Assembly (NCBI RefSeq): GCF_900089605.1
Contig: NZ_LT594324.1
Location: forward strand, 2,914,001-2,978,000
Direction: 5' to 3'
DNA length: 64,000 nt
Origin: Micromonospora narathiwatensis
GTDB taxonomy: Bacteria; Actinomycetota; Actinomycetes; Mycobacteriales; Micromonosporaceae
Below are positions 37,309 to 46,270 of the stretch, piece by piece (within the stretch, counting starts at the first letter, position 1; every line of letters begins with the position of its first letter). The notes beneath the pieces were generated by a model. That model saw only the letters and a program-made list of their open reading frames with translations, ran no database searches and had not been told where the DNA came from. Both the position numbers and the translations under genes were made by a program.

Positions 37309-37337
37309 AGTCTGGCCCGCTTTCTGGAATCAGTCAA
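37309..37337 (-). promoter_or_regulatory. furA-katG promoter
   Basis: On the minus strand TTGACT (37332-37337) and CAGACT (37309-37314) are 17 bases apart, and the GTG start is 7 bases after the -10. The spacer (GATTCCAGAAAGCGGGC) is where FurA autoregulatory sites lie in Streptomyces and mycobacteria. Confidence 0.8.
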
Positions 37338-37579
37338 GAAAATGCCCGGCTCATCACACCGGGCTCGCGCGAGGTCACGCACCGTCGTAGGCGTTCGGTC
37401 GCCACCGCGGGGACCCGGACGATCGCGGCGTCCCCGGATCGTCCTATGGGGACGGCGGATCCGGACAGGGTCCCCTATGGTGGCCGGACAGGACGGGCGC
37501 GGGTCGGGCGGCAGGCTTGCCACTCACCCCGCCGACGTCTGAGGACCGTTTTTCCGCGTTTGGGACGGGAGAGTTACGA

Positions 37580-38605
37580 GTGGCGAGCAAGGTGAATCGT
37601 CGGACCGCACTGGGTCTCGGCACGGTGGCCACCGCCGGTGCCGTACTTGGGGTGTCGGGTCCGGCCATGGGGGCACCAGGCAGCGCGACCAGTGGCGCGT
37701 CGGACACCGGGGCAGCCGGCTCCCCGGCGAACCGGGTCGCCGAGGCGTACCAGCGGGAGAAGGCCCGGGCCGGCGGGAACTGGTACGCGTACCTGAGCGT
37801 CGCGGGCGGCGGCGGAGCGCCGCAGGTGGCCGTACAGGATAAGGCCGACGTGGTGGTCGAGGCGTACAGCGTCAACAAGATCGCGGTGGCGGTCGCGGTG
37901 CTGGACAAGGTCGACCGGGGCCTGCTGACCCTGGACCAGCGGGTGGAGGTCACCGCGGCGATCGTGGTGCCCGGCGGGGACGGCATCTTCGGCCTCGACA
38001 GCGCCTACCCGAGTTCGGTGACCCTGGGGCACGCGCTCGCCGCGTTGCTGACCATCTCGGACGACACGGCGGTCCGGCTCTGTGGGCTGGTCTGCCCCGC
38101 CGCCGAACTCAACCAGATCCTGGTCGCCAAGGGCTTCCCCAACACCCAGGTGGAACCGGTCGCCAACCCGAACCGGTTCTTCCTCGGCACCAGCACCGCC
38201 CGGGAGACCCACAACCTGTTGCAGGCGCTGGTCGCCGGCACCCTGCTCTCGCCCGCCTCGACGGCCTTCCTGATCAACGTGCTGCGTGCCCCGATCGCGT
38301 TCACCGACGGGATCCGCCGCACCATGTCGTCCGACGAGCGGGCCCGGGTCGCCACCAAGGCGGGCTGGTTCGCCGACGCCCGCCACGAGGCCGGGATCAT
38401 CTTCAACGCGGCCGGCGCGCCGGTGCTGACGTACGTCCTGTTCGCCGACGGGCAGGCGGACCCGGACAACTTCGGCGCCACGCACCCGGCGGTACAGGCC
38501 CGGGCGGCGATGGGTCCGAAGTTCCTGGCGGCGGTGAGCGGGGTGACCAACTCCGCCGTGCCGACCCGCCGGCCGCGGGCCTACCGGCCGACCAACGGCG
38601 GCTGA
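37580..38605 (+). CDS. Exported serine hydrolase, class A beta-lactamase-like
   Basis: A 341-residue protein with a twin-arginine-type N-terminus (NRRTALGLGTVATAG). The beta-lactamase fold is recognisable: SxxK in AYSVNKIAVA, then TISDDTAVRLCG where class A has SDN, PNRFFLGTSTARE in the omega-loop region and VATKAGWF where KTG belongs. The altered second and third motifs and no clear deacylating Glu make true beta-lactamase activity uncertain; it may be a peptidase or esterase. GTG 37580 follows GGGAGAG. Confidence 0.85.
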   Translation: MASKVNRRTALGLGTVATAGAVLGVSGPAMGAPGSATSGASDTGAAGSPANRVAEAYQREKARAGGNWYAYLSVAGGGGAPQVAVQDKADVVVEAYSVNKIAVAVAVLDKVDRGLLTLDQRVEVTAAIVVPGGDGIFGLDSAYPSSVTLGHALAALLTISDDTAVRLCGLVCPAAELNQILVAKGFPNTQVEPVANPNRFFLGTSTARETHNLLQALVAGTLLSPASTAFLINVLRAPIAFTDGIRRTMSSDERARVATKAGWFADARHEAGIIFNAAGAPVLTYVLFADGQADPDNFGATHPAVQARAAMGPKFLAAVSGVTNSAVPTRRPRAYRPTNGG

Positions 38606-38642
38606 ACCGGCCGGTCCCGGTCCGTTCGGCACCCGGTCAGCC

Positions 38643-38681
38643 GCTGCCCGGGCCCACCGTCGGTGGGTGGGCCCGGGCAGC
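38643..38681 (+). terminator. terminator after the beta-lactamase-like gene
   Basis: Perfect 16-base arms (38643-38658 and 38666-38681, opening GCTGCCCGGGCC) with a 7-base loop, 38 bases past the stop codon. Confidence 0.9.
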
Positions 38682-38808
38682 GCGTCACGCGATGCCACGC
38701 CGCCGGACCGAGTTCGGCGTGCGCTTACGCCCCGGCGGTCATCGACCGCGATGACTGGCGCAACTACCATGGTTGCCCCCGGGACCGCCCCCATCACGGG
38801 AGGAATCC

Positions 38809-40683
38809 ATGCGTTCACCGCGCCACCGCGCACTTCTCGCCTCCGCACTGGCCGTCACGTCGGTCCTGGCCGCACCCGCGGCACCGGCCGGCGCCGCACC
38901 GGTGCCGTCACCGGGCATCGTCGTCAGCGACGGGCTCACCCAACCGGTGTTCTCGTTCGCGGATGCCATCGAGGAACGGGTGTGGGTCGAAACGCCTCTC
39001 GACACCGACCACGACGGCGTGCTCGACCGGGTCGTCGCCGACATCTCCCGCCCTCGGGAGACCGCCACGGCGGGATTCAAGGTCCCCGTCATCTTCGAGC
39101 ACAGCCCGTACCGCAAGAACACCTGGGACGACGTTCCGTACCCGAGCGTGCTGGTGGACGAGCTGCCGCAGACCGGGTTCAGCCGGCGGTTGAGCGCCCG
39201 GTCGCAGCCGGTCGGGATCCAACGGGCCAAGGCCAACCTGCCCGGCTCCCTCGACGACTACTACGTCCCGCGCGGGTACGCGGTGGTGCTCGGGCAGAGC
39301 ATCGGCACCGCGGACTCCGACGGCTGTCCGACCAGCGGCGACATGGCGGAAACGCTGGGCGCGAAGGCGATCATCGACTGGCTGGGCGGTCGGGCGCGGG
39401 CGTTCGACGCCGCCGGTGACCCGGTCACCGCCGACTGGACCACCGGAGCGGTGGGCATGACCGGCGTGTCGTACAACGGGACGCTGCCCAACATGGTGGC
39501 CACGACCGGTGTCGAGAACCTGAGAACCATCATCCCGGTCTCCGCGATCAGCAACTGGTACGACTACTACCGGGCGAACGGGCTGGTGGTGGCGCCGGGC
39601 ACCTTCCAGGGCGAGGACCTCGACATCCTGGCGCAGTACACCGCGGGCCGGGCACGCGCCGAGGGCAGGTGCGCCGACGAGATCGCCCGGCTGACCGCGG
39701 AGCAGGATCGGGCCACCGGGGACTACAGCGAGTTCTGGCGGACTCGCGACTACCTGCCCGGCGTCAAGGACATCAAGGCCAGCGTCTTCGTCGTGCACGG
39801 GCTCAACGACTGGAACGTGAAGACGGAGAACTTCGCCGGCTGGTGGGACCGGCTCGCCGCGGCCAAGCTGCCGCGCAAGATCTGGCTGCACCAGGGCGGG
39901 CACGGCGGCCCGGGCAACTCGGCGACGGTGACCCTGCCCGGCGGGCGGGCGTGGACCTACAAGCAGACCGAGAACCGCTGGTTCGACCACTGGCTGTGGG
40001 GCGTGCCGAACGGCATCATGGACGAGCCGAGGGCGGTCCTGCAGCGGGAGGACCGCTCCTACACCACGTACGCCAACTGGCCGGACCCGGGCGCACGCGA
40101 GGTGACGCTGCGGTTGACCGCCGAGAACGCGACGGAGCCCGGCGGCCTGACCACCGCTGGCGCCTCGGATCAGCCCGTCGGGCAGTCCTTCGTGGACGAG
40201 GGCCGTACGATCGGCCCGGCCGCCCTGGTGGCCGGTCCCGACTCGGCCAGCGCCAACCGGCTCGTCTACCGCTCGCCCGTGTTGACCCGCGACGTGCGCC
40301 TGTCCGGGCGGCCCGAGATGCGGTTGCGCATGTCGATCGACAACCGCGCCGACGCGAACCTGTCCGTCTACCTGGTCGACTACGGCGCGCCCGGCTCGAC
40401 CGCGCCGCCGTTCGTGGTGACCCGGGGCTGGATGGATCCGCAGAACCGGACCGGCTGGTCACACACGACGGCGGTCAAGCAGGGGTCGATGTACGACTAC
40501 CGGTGGACCCTGCAACCGAAGGACTACGTCTTCGCGGCGGGGCACCGTATCGGGGTGGTCGTCTTCTCCAGCGACCAGGAATACACGCTGCTGCCCCTCG
40601 GCGGCACCCGACTGACGGTTCAGCCCGGCGCCAGTCGTCTCACGCTGCCGGTCGTCGGCGGTCGAGCGGCCGTCGGCTTCTGA
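38809..40683 (+). CDS. Secreted S15-family X-Pro dipeptidyl-peptidase
   Basis: A 624-residue exported alpha/beta-hydrolase. A signal peptide (1-31) ends near GAAPVPSP. The S15/CocE catalytic Ser is in GMTGVSYNGTLP, with Asp in VVHGLNDWNV and His in HQGGHGG. A C-terminal jelly-roll domain (about 410-620) is typical of PepX/CocE. It removes X-Pro dipeptides from peptide N-termini, which fits the proline/hydroxyproline theme of this window. ATG 38809 follows GGGAGGA. Confidence 0.92.
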   Translation: MRSPRHRALLASALAVTSVLAAPAAPAGAAPVPSPGIVVSDGLTQPVFSFADAIEERVWVETPLDTDHDGVLDRVVADISRPRETATAGFKVPVIFEHSPYRKNTWDDVPYPSVLVDELPQTGFSRRLSARSQPVGIQRAKANLPGSLDDYYVPRGYAVVLGQSIGTADSDGCPTSGDMAETLGAKAIIDWLGGRARAFDAAGDPVTADWTTGAVGMTGVSYNGTLPNMVATTGVENLRTIIPVSAISNWYDYYRANGLVVAPGTFQGEDLDILAQYTAGRARAEGRCADEIARLTAEQDRATGDYSEFWRTRDYLPGVKDIKASVFVVHGLNDWNVKTENFAGWWDRLAAAKLPRKIWLHQGGHGGPGNSATVTLPGGRAWTYKQTENRWFDHWLWGVPNGIMDEPRAVLQREDRSYTTYANWPDPGAREVTLRLTAENATEPGGLTTAGASDQPVGQSFVDEGRTIGPAALVAGPDSASANRLVYRSPVLTRDVRLSGRPEMRLRMSIDNRADANLSVYLVDYGAPGSTAPPFVVTRGWMDPQNRTGWSHTTAVKQGSMYDYRWTLQPKDYVFAAGHRIGVVVFSSDQEYTLLPLGGTRLTVQPGASRLTLPVVGGRAAVGF

Positions 40684-40691
40684 TCCGCACC

Positions 40692-40727
40692 GCCGGCCCG
40701 GACGGTTCGCGAGCCGTCCGGGCCGGC
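40692..40727 (+). terminator. terminator after the S15 peptidase
   Basis: Perfect 14-base arms (GCCGGCCCGGACGG at 40692-40705, complement at 40714-40727), loop 8 bases. The rest of 40728-40973 is an A+T-richer promoter region without a gene. Confidence 0.88.
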
Positions 40728-40973
40728 ATACGCACAGTGGCGTCGAGGCGATTCCCCGTCGAGGGAAAAGGCATCCTCGCGCAATTCCCGGCGGCGGTTT
40801 GGTGCGAGTTCGACGCGGAACGCCGGCACGCCCATACACATTCATAGACGTAAATGCATGTCGGGCGGCCGCATTTTCCTTCATCTGCCCAATAAATCTG
40901 GTGATTGATGACAGTCGATGAGCTGTTCGGCAGCATTCTGGGCACCCGGTCCGCTACCCGGAAGGTAGGGAAC

Positions 40974-42056
40974 ATGTCCACAAGACTGCTCCGCGGCCTG
41001 GCCGCAGTCGCCGTGATGACCGCGGCGACGCTGGTCACGGCGGGCACCGCGAGCGCCGCCCCGGCCACCCTCACCGCGTCGACCAGCGCCGTCATCGGAA
41101 GTCCCGCACAGCTCAGCCCGGACCTGGCCCGTAACGTCGCGGGCAACGGCGCCGACGCCCGGCAGCAGGCCCTCGCCGCGTACTGGACCCCGGCCCGGAT
41201 GAGGGCGGCCAAGCCGGACACCGAACTCCCCGCGGTGAAGGCGGCGCTCGCCGACAGGGCCCGGAACCAGGCGACGAGCGCCACCCGTCCGCAGGGCCCG
41301 TCCGGCAGCGTGGCGCCGGTCGCGCCCGCCACCGAGCCGAAGGCGAGCGGATCCACCGTCGCGCCGTCGGACATGTCGACGCAGGCCTACTACCCCAACT
41401 ACCCGGTCGGCCACCCGGTGGCCCGCACCTCCGGCAAGGTCTACTTCACCCTCAGCGGCGGCAACTACGTCTGCTCGGCGACCATCGTGAACACCGAGGG
41501 CAAGTCCGAGGTGTGGACCGCGGGTCACTGCCTCACCGGCAACCGGGTGTGGGCGAGCAACTGGACCTTCGTTCCGAACTACAACAACGGTTCGGCCCCC
41601 TACGGCTACTGGTACGCCACTCAGCTCTGGACGACCACGGCCTGGTTCAACAACAACAACGACTTCGCCAACGACGTCGGGTCGGCGGTGATGGCCCGCA
41701 GCAACGGCTGGCGGATCACCGATTACCTCGGCGGTCAGGGCATCGCCTGGAACTACCCGATCGGCCAGTACGACTACGCCTTCGGTTACCCGGCGGCGTC
41801 TCCGTTCAACGGCGAGGTGCTCACCGCGGAGAACGGCTCCACCTACGACGGGGGTGGCGGCACCATCTACATGGTCAACTACATGACCGGCGGGTCGTCC
41901 GGCGGCGGTTGGCTGATGGCGTTCGACGGCAACTGGGGTTACCTCAACGGGCACAACGACTTCAAGTACAACACCCTCCCGCAGTACATGTTCTCGCCGT
42001 ACTACGGCAACCAGGTGGCGGATCTGTACAACACCGTACGGAACATCTCCAGCTAG
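40974..42056 (+). CDS. Secreted trypsin-like (S1/V8-type) serine protease
   Basis: A 360-residue exported protease. Signal peptide 1-29 (VTAGTASAAP), a propeptide to about residue 135, then a glutamyl-endopeptidase/V8-like domain with His185 (WTAGHCL), Asp234 (FANDVGSAV) and Ser309 (TGGSSGGGW). Many Asn and aromatic residues give it a surface-exposed character. It should cleave extracellular protein. ATG 40974 follows GGAAGGTAGGG. Confidence 0.92.
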   Translation: MSTRLLRGLAAVAVMTAATLVTAGTASAAPATLTASTSAVIGSPAQLSPDLARNVAGNGADARQQALAAYWTPARMRAAKPDTELPAVKAALADRARNQATSATRPQGPSGSVAPVAPATEPKASGSTVAPSDMSTQAYYPNYPVGHPVARTSGKVYFTLSGGNYVCSATIVNTEGKSEVWTAGHCLTGNRVWASNWTFVPNYNNGSAPYGYWYATQLWTTTAWFNNNNDFANDVGSAVMARSNGWRITDYLGGQGIAWNYPIGQYDYAFGYPAASPFNGEVLTAENGSTYDGGGGTIYMVNYMTGGSSGGGWLMAFDGNWGYLNGHNDFKYNTLPQYMFSPYYGNQVADLYNTVRNISS

Positions 42057-42068
42057 TCGCCGAACGGA

Positions 42069-42098
42069 CGGCGCCGGGTCCGCTCGGACCCGGCGCCG
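42069..42098. terminator. terminator between convergent genes
   Basis: A 30-base near-continuous palindrome: CGGCGCCGGGTCCG (42069-42082) and its complement (42085-42098), 12 bases after the protease stop. Confidence 0.85.
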
Positions 42099-42169
42099 GT
42101 TCGTGGCACGGACGTCGACGCCTCCCGGGAGCCGGGCTCGTCGCGGCGGGGCGACCGGTTCGACGGCCG

Positions 42170-43309
42170 TCAGGATCCGTTACGCCGGGACCTGGCCGTT
42201 CCGAGCAGGCCCACCCCGACCAGACCCGCCCCCGCCAGAACCAGTGCGCCGAGTACGCCCGCCAGGTCCCCGTGGCGACCAGGGCCGGCGGCGGCCGGCG
42301 CCCCCGTGGCGGCCGTGGCCGACGCCGACGCCGGGGCCGAATGCGGCGTCGTGGCCGACGCCGATGCCGGGGCCGAACGCGGCGCGGTGGCCGGGAGGCG
42401 GGGCGTCGGGTACCGCGTGATGGTCGGTCGGGTGCCCGGCGGCTGGTCCGCGGTCTCCGAGACGGTGAGCAGGAATCGGCCGTCCGGGGTGTAGGTGATG
42501 GACTCCCCCTGTGGCTCGTCGGGCAGGGGGACGATCCGCGGTGTCCCGGTGGTCAGCGCACGGACCACGTCGCCGTCGGGGACGTCGAACTCGAACGCGT
42601 CGGCGTACGTGCGCAGCACCACCCGCCGCCCGTCCGGCGCGGCGGCGGCGCCGGTGACGACCGCACGACCGAGGAAGCCGAACGGGTTGCTCGTGTTCGT
42701 GCCGGGAAGCCGCACCTGCCCACGCCGCGTCATCGGCACCGTACCGCCTGGCACCGGGTCCCGGGTCGGGGCGTAGACGCCCGCCGCGCCGCCCTGTTTC
42801 GTCACGATGAGTGGCCGGCCGTCGCCGGTCAGCAGGAGCGCCTCCGCGTCGTGCGGCCCGTCCGGGTAGGTCAGCCGATGCAACACCGGTCGGTCACCGC
42901 CCGGTGCGAGCCGCCACACGGCGACGGTCTCCCGGGAGCGGCGGTTGTCGCCGATGTCGGCGATCCAGATCGTGCCGTCCCGTCCGAGTGCCAGGTCCTC
43001 CGTGTCGCGCGGCCGCGAGGGATATCGCAGCGTCCGTACCACCCGGCAGTCGGTGTCGAGAAAGAAGATCCGTCGCCGGGACTCCTCGTCGGCGCTGTCG
43101 TTGACCACGACGTAGCCGCTACGGGTGGCGGCCATTCCGGAGATCTCGGTCAGCCGGCTGTCGCGTACCTGGCACAGCGGCGTACCGCCGGCCGGCGAGG
43201 GGCTGGGTGCGACTCCGGCCACCGCCGCGCCGGCCGGTCCCGTGACGAGGGCGGCAACGGCGGAACACGCCAACACCCGCCACCGCGCTGACCTCCGGCG
43301 CTCCCCCAC
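42170..43309 (-). CDS. Secreted beta-propeller-like protein with C-terminal membrane anchor
   Basis: A 379-residue protein: signal peptide, then a repetitive beta structure with blade-like motifs (RDTEDLALGRDGTIWIADIGDNR, HDAEALLLTGDGRPLIVTK, QGESITYTPDGRFLLTVSE) as in esterase-like or phytase-like propellers. A Pro/Ala/Ser linker and a single C-terminal helix ending in ARSRRNGS anchor it to the membrane. GTG 43309 has GGAGCGAGGG upstream; GTG 43351 gives a longer form without ribosome-binding site. The ligand is unknown. Confidence 0.82.
   Translation of the reverse strand: MGERRRSARWRVLACSAVAALVTGPAGAAVAGVAPSPSPAGGTPLCQVRDSRLTEISGMAATRSGYVVVNDSADEESRRRIFFLDTDCRVVRTLRYPSRPRDTEDLALGRDGTIWIADIGDNRRSRETVAVWRLAPGGDRPVLHRLTYPDGPHDAEALLLTGDGRPLIVTKQGGAAGVYAPTRDPVPGGTVPMTRRGQVRLPGTNTSNPFGFLGRAVVTGAAAAPDGRRVVLRTYADAFEFDVPDGDVVRALTTGTPRIVPLPDEPQGESITYTPDGRFLLTVSETADQPPGTRPTITRYPTPRLPATAPRSAPASASATTPHSAPASASATAATGAPAAAGPGRHGDLAGVLGALVLAGAGLVGVGLLGTARSRRNGS
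42315..42383. repeat. 36-base tandem duplication encoding an Ala/Ser linker
   Basis: Two 33-base near-identical units at 42315-42347 and 42351-42383 (36-base period, 12 codons) duplicate a SAPASASAT stretch in the linker of the propeller protein. Confidence 0.8.
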
Positions 43310-43487
43310 AGCCCTCGCTCCGATCCCACCGGGCCGTACTCGGCCATCCACCGCGGGTCACGCATCGGCGTGCTCCGCCTGTCTGCCATGGATGATCCGG
43401 GTCGAGGGCGTGTGCTGCCAGTCCCGTCGCGGGTCGGCCGCCTTCGGACGGGCGCGGGTCGGAATGATCCCGCACAGGGTCGAACGC

Positions 43488-43529
43488 GCCCGGGAGCCGG
43501 CCCACCACTACGGGTACCGGCTCCCGGGC
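43488..43529 (-). terminator. terminator of the lipoprotein operon
   Basis: Perfect 13-base arms (GCCCGGGAGCCGG at 43488-43500, complement at 43517-43529) with a 16-base loop, eight bases beyond the stop at 43537 on the minus strand. Confidence 0.8.
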
Positions 43530-43536
43530 CGGGGTT

Positions 43537-45000
43537 TCAGCCCCGGCACAGCGGCACGTCGGGCTCCACGACCGTCCGGTTGACCACGTCCTTCTTGATG
43601 AAGTCGGCCTCCTTGGGAATGCTGACCCCCAGCACGTGCTCGATCGCCTTGGTCAGCGGCGCCGACACGCTGATACCCTCGCCGGCCCGTACGGTGAGGA
43701 CGAGGGTGGATCCCCGGCACTTCACCCCCGGCCCCACGGGCAGCGGCATGCCGATCCGGCCGGCCGCCGATCCGTTGGTCACCCCGACCGACGCCACGAT
43801 GCCGACGAACGGCCCGGCGCCGGCCACCGGCAGGCCGAGCATGAGTCCGAAGCGGAACTCCGCGGCCACGACGATCCCCTCGACGCCGATCGAGATGCCA
43901 CGGATGGACTTCACGATGCTGTCCCGCACGGAGAAGGTCGGCGTCAGGACGCTCGACTGGACGTACCCGATCGGCCCGTCGAGGCCCCACCTGCCGGTGG
44001 CCTTGATGTTGCCGTTCTTCGCCGAGAAGCCCGTGGTGACGAGGAACTTGAACGTCTGCGTGAGGGTCGCCGGGAACCCTCCGATGAGGATGGGCTGCTT
44101 CACCTCGATGGGAAGCTCGATCTTCGCCTTCTTGTTGTCCGCCAACCCGCCTTCGGCGCCGGCGGCGATGGTGATGGCGAGCCCCTCGACCCCGTCGATG
44201 CGGAACTGCGGGTTGGGGATCACGCCGTGGGTCACCCGGATGTCCCCCCACGCCCGCAGGTTTCGCACCAGCAGTTGGATGTCGAAGTCGACCTTGAGCC
44301 GCTTGACGGCGGTCGAGTGCGAGGCGGTCAACCCCAGCTTCGACCGGCCGCGGTACGCCTCCACGTCCCAGTCGCCGACCTTCTGCTTGAGGCTCTTGGC
44401 CCCCTGCGATCCCGGCTCGCGCGCCGGGGCGAGGACGATCGGCGGCACGGCGAGCCGGACGTCACCCGCGCCGATGGCGTTGACGCCCAGCCCGGTTGCC
44501 TGCGCGGCGTCCGGCACGACCGGTTTCGCGCCGGACGAACCGTCGTCGACGACCTCGCCGAGCAGGTCAGGAAGCGGGCTGAAGGTCTGCGCCTCAAGGT
44601 CGAGCGGTTGGTCGATCTTGAAGTGGCCGTCCCGCACCACATCGGTGAGCCGCACGGGGGCCAGGGTGACGGCCTTGTCACCGCCCGACCGTTCGACCTT
44701 CACCACCCGGCCGACCGCCTCGCTCGTGGCGAACATGATCTTACCGGGCGCGACGTCCTTCACCCCTCGGGCGCTGCCGTCGATCACATAGGTGAACCCG
44801 TCCCTGCTCACCGAGCGGATGGCCCTGCTGCCGCCCTCCACGATCACGACATCCGGCTGGTAGACCACGGAGCGGTCCGGCTTCGGGCCGTACCCGTACC
44901 GGTCGTCGGTCGCGGCGTCGCCACCGAGACCGACCTTTCCGCACCCGCCGGTCAGCAGGGCCACGACCAGCCCGGCCGCCAGCCACCCGCGCCTACGCAT
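43537..45000 (-). CDS. Lipoprotein of unknown function (operon gene 3)
   Basis: A 487-residue lipoprotein: signal peptide with lipobox LTGGC (Cys20), a short disordered part and a long, repetitive beta-rich region (for example KIELPIEVKQPILIGGFPATLTQTFKFLVTTGFSAKNG). Only two late Cys residues occur. I do not recognise a domain. ATG 45000 has GAGGTGG eight bases ahead; GTG 45021 overlaps the preceding stop. It ends an operon of three lipoprotein genes. Confidence 0.8.
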   Translation of the reverse strand: MRRRGWLAAGLVVALLTGGCGKVGLGGDAATDDRYGYGPKPDRSVVYQPDVVIVEGGSRAIRSVSRDGFTYVIDGSARGVKDVAPGKIMFATSEAVGRVVKVERSGGDKAVTLAPVRLTDVVRDGHFKIDQPLDLEAQTFSPLPDLLGEVVDDGSSGAKPVVPDAAQATGLGVNAIGAGDVRLAVPPIVLAPAREPGSQGAKSLKQKVGDWDVEAYRGRSKLGLTASHSTAVKRLKVDFDIQLLVRNLRAWGDIRVTHGVIPNPQFRIDGVEGLAITIAAGAEGGLADNKKAKIELPIEVKQPILIGGFPATLTQTFKFLVTTGFSAKNGNIKATGRWGLDGPIGYVQSSVLTPTFSVRDSIVKSIRGISIGVEGIVVAAEFRFGLMLGLPVAGAGPFVGIVASVGVTNGSAAGRIGMPLPVGPGVKCRGSTLVLTVRAGEGISVSAPLTKAIEHVLGVSIPKEADFIKKDVVNRTVVEPDVPLCRG

Positions 45001-45017
45001 GTTCGTCGCCACCTCGT

Positions 45018-45575
45018 TCACAGTCGATCGGCCACCACCCGGACCAGGTCCTTCAGGGGCTTGTGGTTCTCCTTCGGGTCGTTGAGCAGCACCAGACGGA
45101 TCGCCACCCACGTGCCCGTCTTCTGGACGAAGACCTCGTTCGCCTGCGTGTCCAGGTACGCCTCGTCGCCGACTCCGGACAGCGTCTCCAGTTCGTGCCC
45201 CAGCTGGCGCTCGATGTCGAGGATCTTCTTCGCGCCGTCGCCGACGTAGACCTCCACCTGGCCGGTCGGGCCGGTGACCGGGGCCGTCCACGTGCAGCCC
45301 TGTTGGCCGGCCCGCTTCGGGTCGAGCTTGAGCCGGGCCAGCGCGGCCGCCTCCTTGTCGGTCACCAGGTCGCACGCCTCCGGCTCCGGCTTGTCGGGTG
45401 CGGCCGGCGAGTCGCCGTCCCCCGTGGGTTCCGCGGGACTGGTCACCGACGGTTCACGGTCGGCGCCCGCCGTCTGGGACGGCTCCGCCGAGCGTCCGCA
45501 CGCCGACGCCGTGAGCAGCAGCACCGTGGCCGACGGCACGAGCAGCCACCGGCCGACACCCGTCCGCCCGGTCAC
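45018..45575 (-). CDS. DUF3558-like lipoprotein (operon gene 2)
   Basis: A 185-residue lipoprotein with lipobox TASAC, an acidic/Pro-rich spacer (about 25-70) and a domain opening EACDLVTDKEAAALARLKLDP with QQGCTW later. The Cys pair and LVT..EAA.A pattern resemble DUF3558. GTG 45575 overlaps the stop of the upstream gene (GTGA), so translation is coupled. Confidence 0.8.
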   Translation of the reverse strand: MTGRTGVGRWLLVPSATVLLLTASACGRSAEPSQTAGADREPSVTSPAEPTGDGDSPAAPDKPEPEACDLVTDKEAAALARLKLDPKRAGQQGCTWTAPVTGPTGQVEVYVGDGAKKILDIERQLGHELETLSGVGDEAYLDTQANEVFVQKTGTWVAIRLVLLNDPKENHKPLKDLVRVVADRL

Positions 45576-46114
45576 CCCTCGCCCACCGGCAGCTGCTTGT
45601 CGAGCCCGGGGCAGTGCTGCACGGTGTAGTCCGACACCGGCGGCATCGCCGTCTTGAGCTTCTGGGCGGACTTCCCGATGCGTGCGTAGGCCGCCGGATC
45701 TTCGGCCATGCTCTTGCCGGCGCTGTCGATGACGGCGGCGTAGAACTCGCTGAGCGTCGTCACCTGGGCCTTGATCTCGGCCGGTGCCGCCGCCTTCAGG
45801 TCCTTCAGCCGAGCGCGCGCCTGGTCCGCGTCGGCCTTGGGGTTGGCCGCATCCTTCTCGAACAACGGTTCCGTCGAATCGGCGAACGCCTTCACCGCGT
45901 CGCACCAGCGACCCCCGCCACCCGGCTGGCCCTGGCCGGTGGTGCCCCCGCCGTCGGCCTGGCTGGTCGAGCCCCCGCCATCGGCCGAGGCGGTCGCGTC
46001 CGCGCTGCCGGCCGGGTTGGCACCGCCCGCCGCCGGCGTCGCGCTGTCGGGCCCGCAGCCCGCCAACAGGAGCCCGACCGCCAGTACGGCGACACTCCCC
46101 CGAATCCGTGTCAT
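45572..46114 (-). CDS. Small lipoprotein (operon gene 1)
   Basis: A 180-residue lipoprotein with lipobox LLAGC (Cys20), a Gly/Ser/Thr-rich linker (about 25-68) and a helical domain (about 69-175) with Cys at both ends (RWCDAVKAF, QHCPGLD). It heads the three-lipoprotein operon; GGAGGGGG precedes the ATG. No family assigned. Confidence 0.82.
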   Translation of the reverse strand: MTRIRGSVAVLAVGLLLAGCGPDSATPAAGGANPAGSADATASADGGGSTSQADGGGTTGQGQPGGGGRWCDAVKAFADSTEPLFEKDAANPKADADQARARLKDLKAAAPAEIKAQVTTLSEFYAAVIDSAGKSMAEDPAAYARIGKSAQKLKTAMPPVSDYTVQHCPGLDKQLPVGEG

Positions 46115-46133
46115 CGATCCCCCTCCGACGAGA

Positions 46134-46151
46134 GCGAGCCGATCGGCTCGC
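46134..46151. promoter_or_regulatory. perfect 18-base palindrome upstream of the lipoprotein operon
   Basis: GCGAGCCGATCGGCTCGC lies 20-37 bases upstream of the first lipoprotein ATG. With no loop to speak of it is more likely a dimeric regulator site than a terminator for the regulator gene ending at 46271. Confidence 0.5.
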
Positions 46152-46270
46152 GTACGTCCGACCTCGCTGACGGCTCACGGCAGGTGCCGGCGATCCCGCC
46201 GACAGCAATGGCCGCGCCCGTTCTCCTGAGGAGTCTGCCCGGTGGTCTTCGGGAGTCGTTCGGGAATTGT

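Noticed and set aside
37441..37490. CCTATGG/GGGGAC repeats before the beta-lactamase-like gene as an operator
   Set aside because: Arms are only six bases and imperfectly placed; too weak to report as a site.
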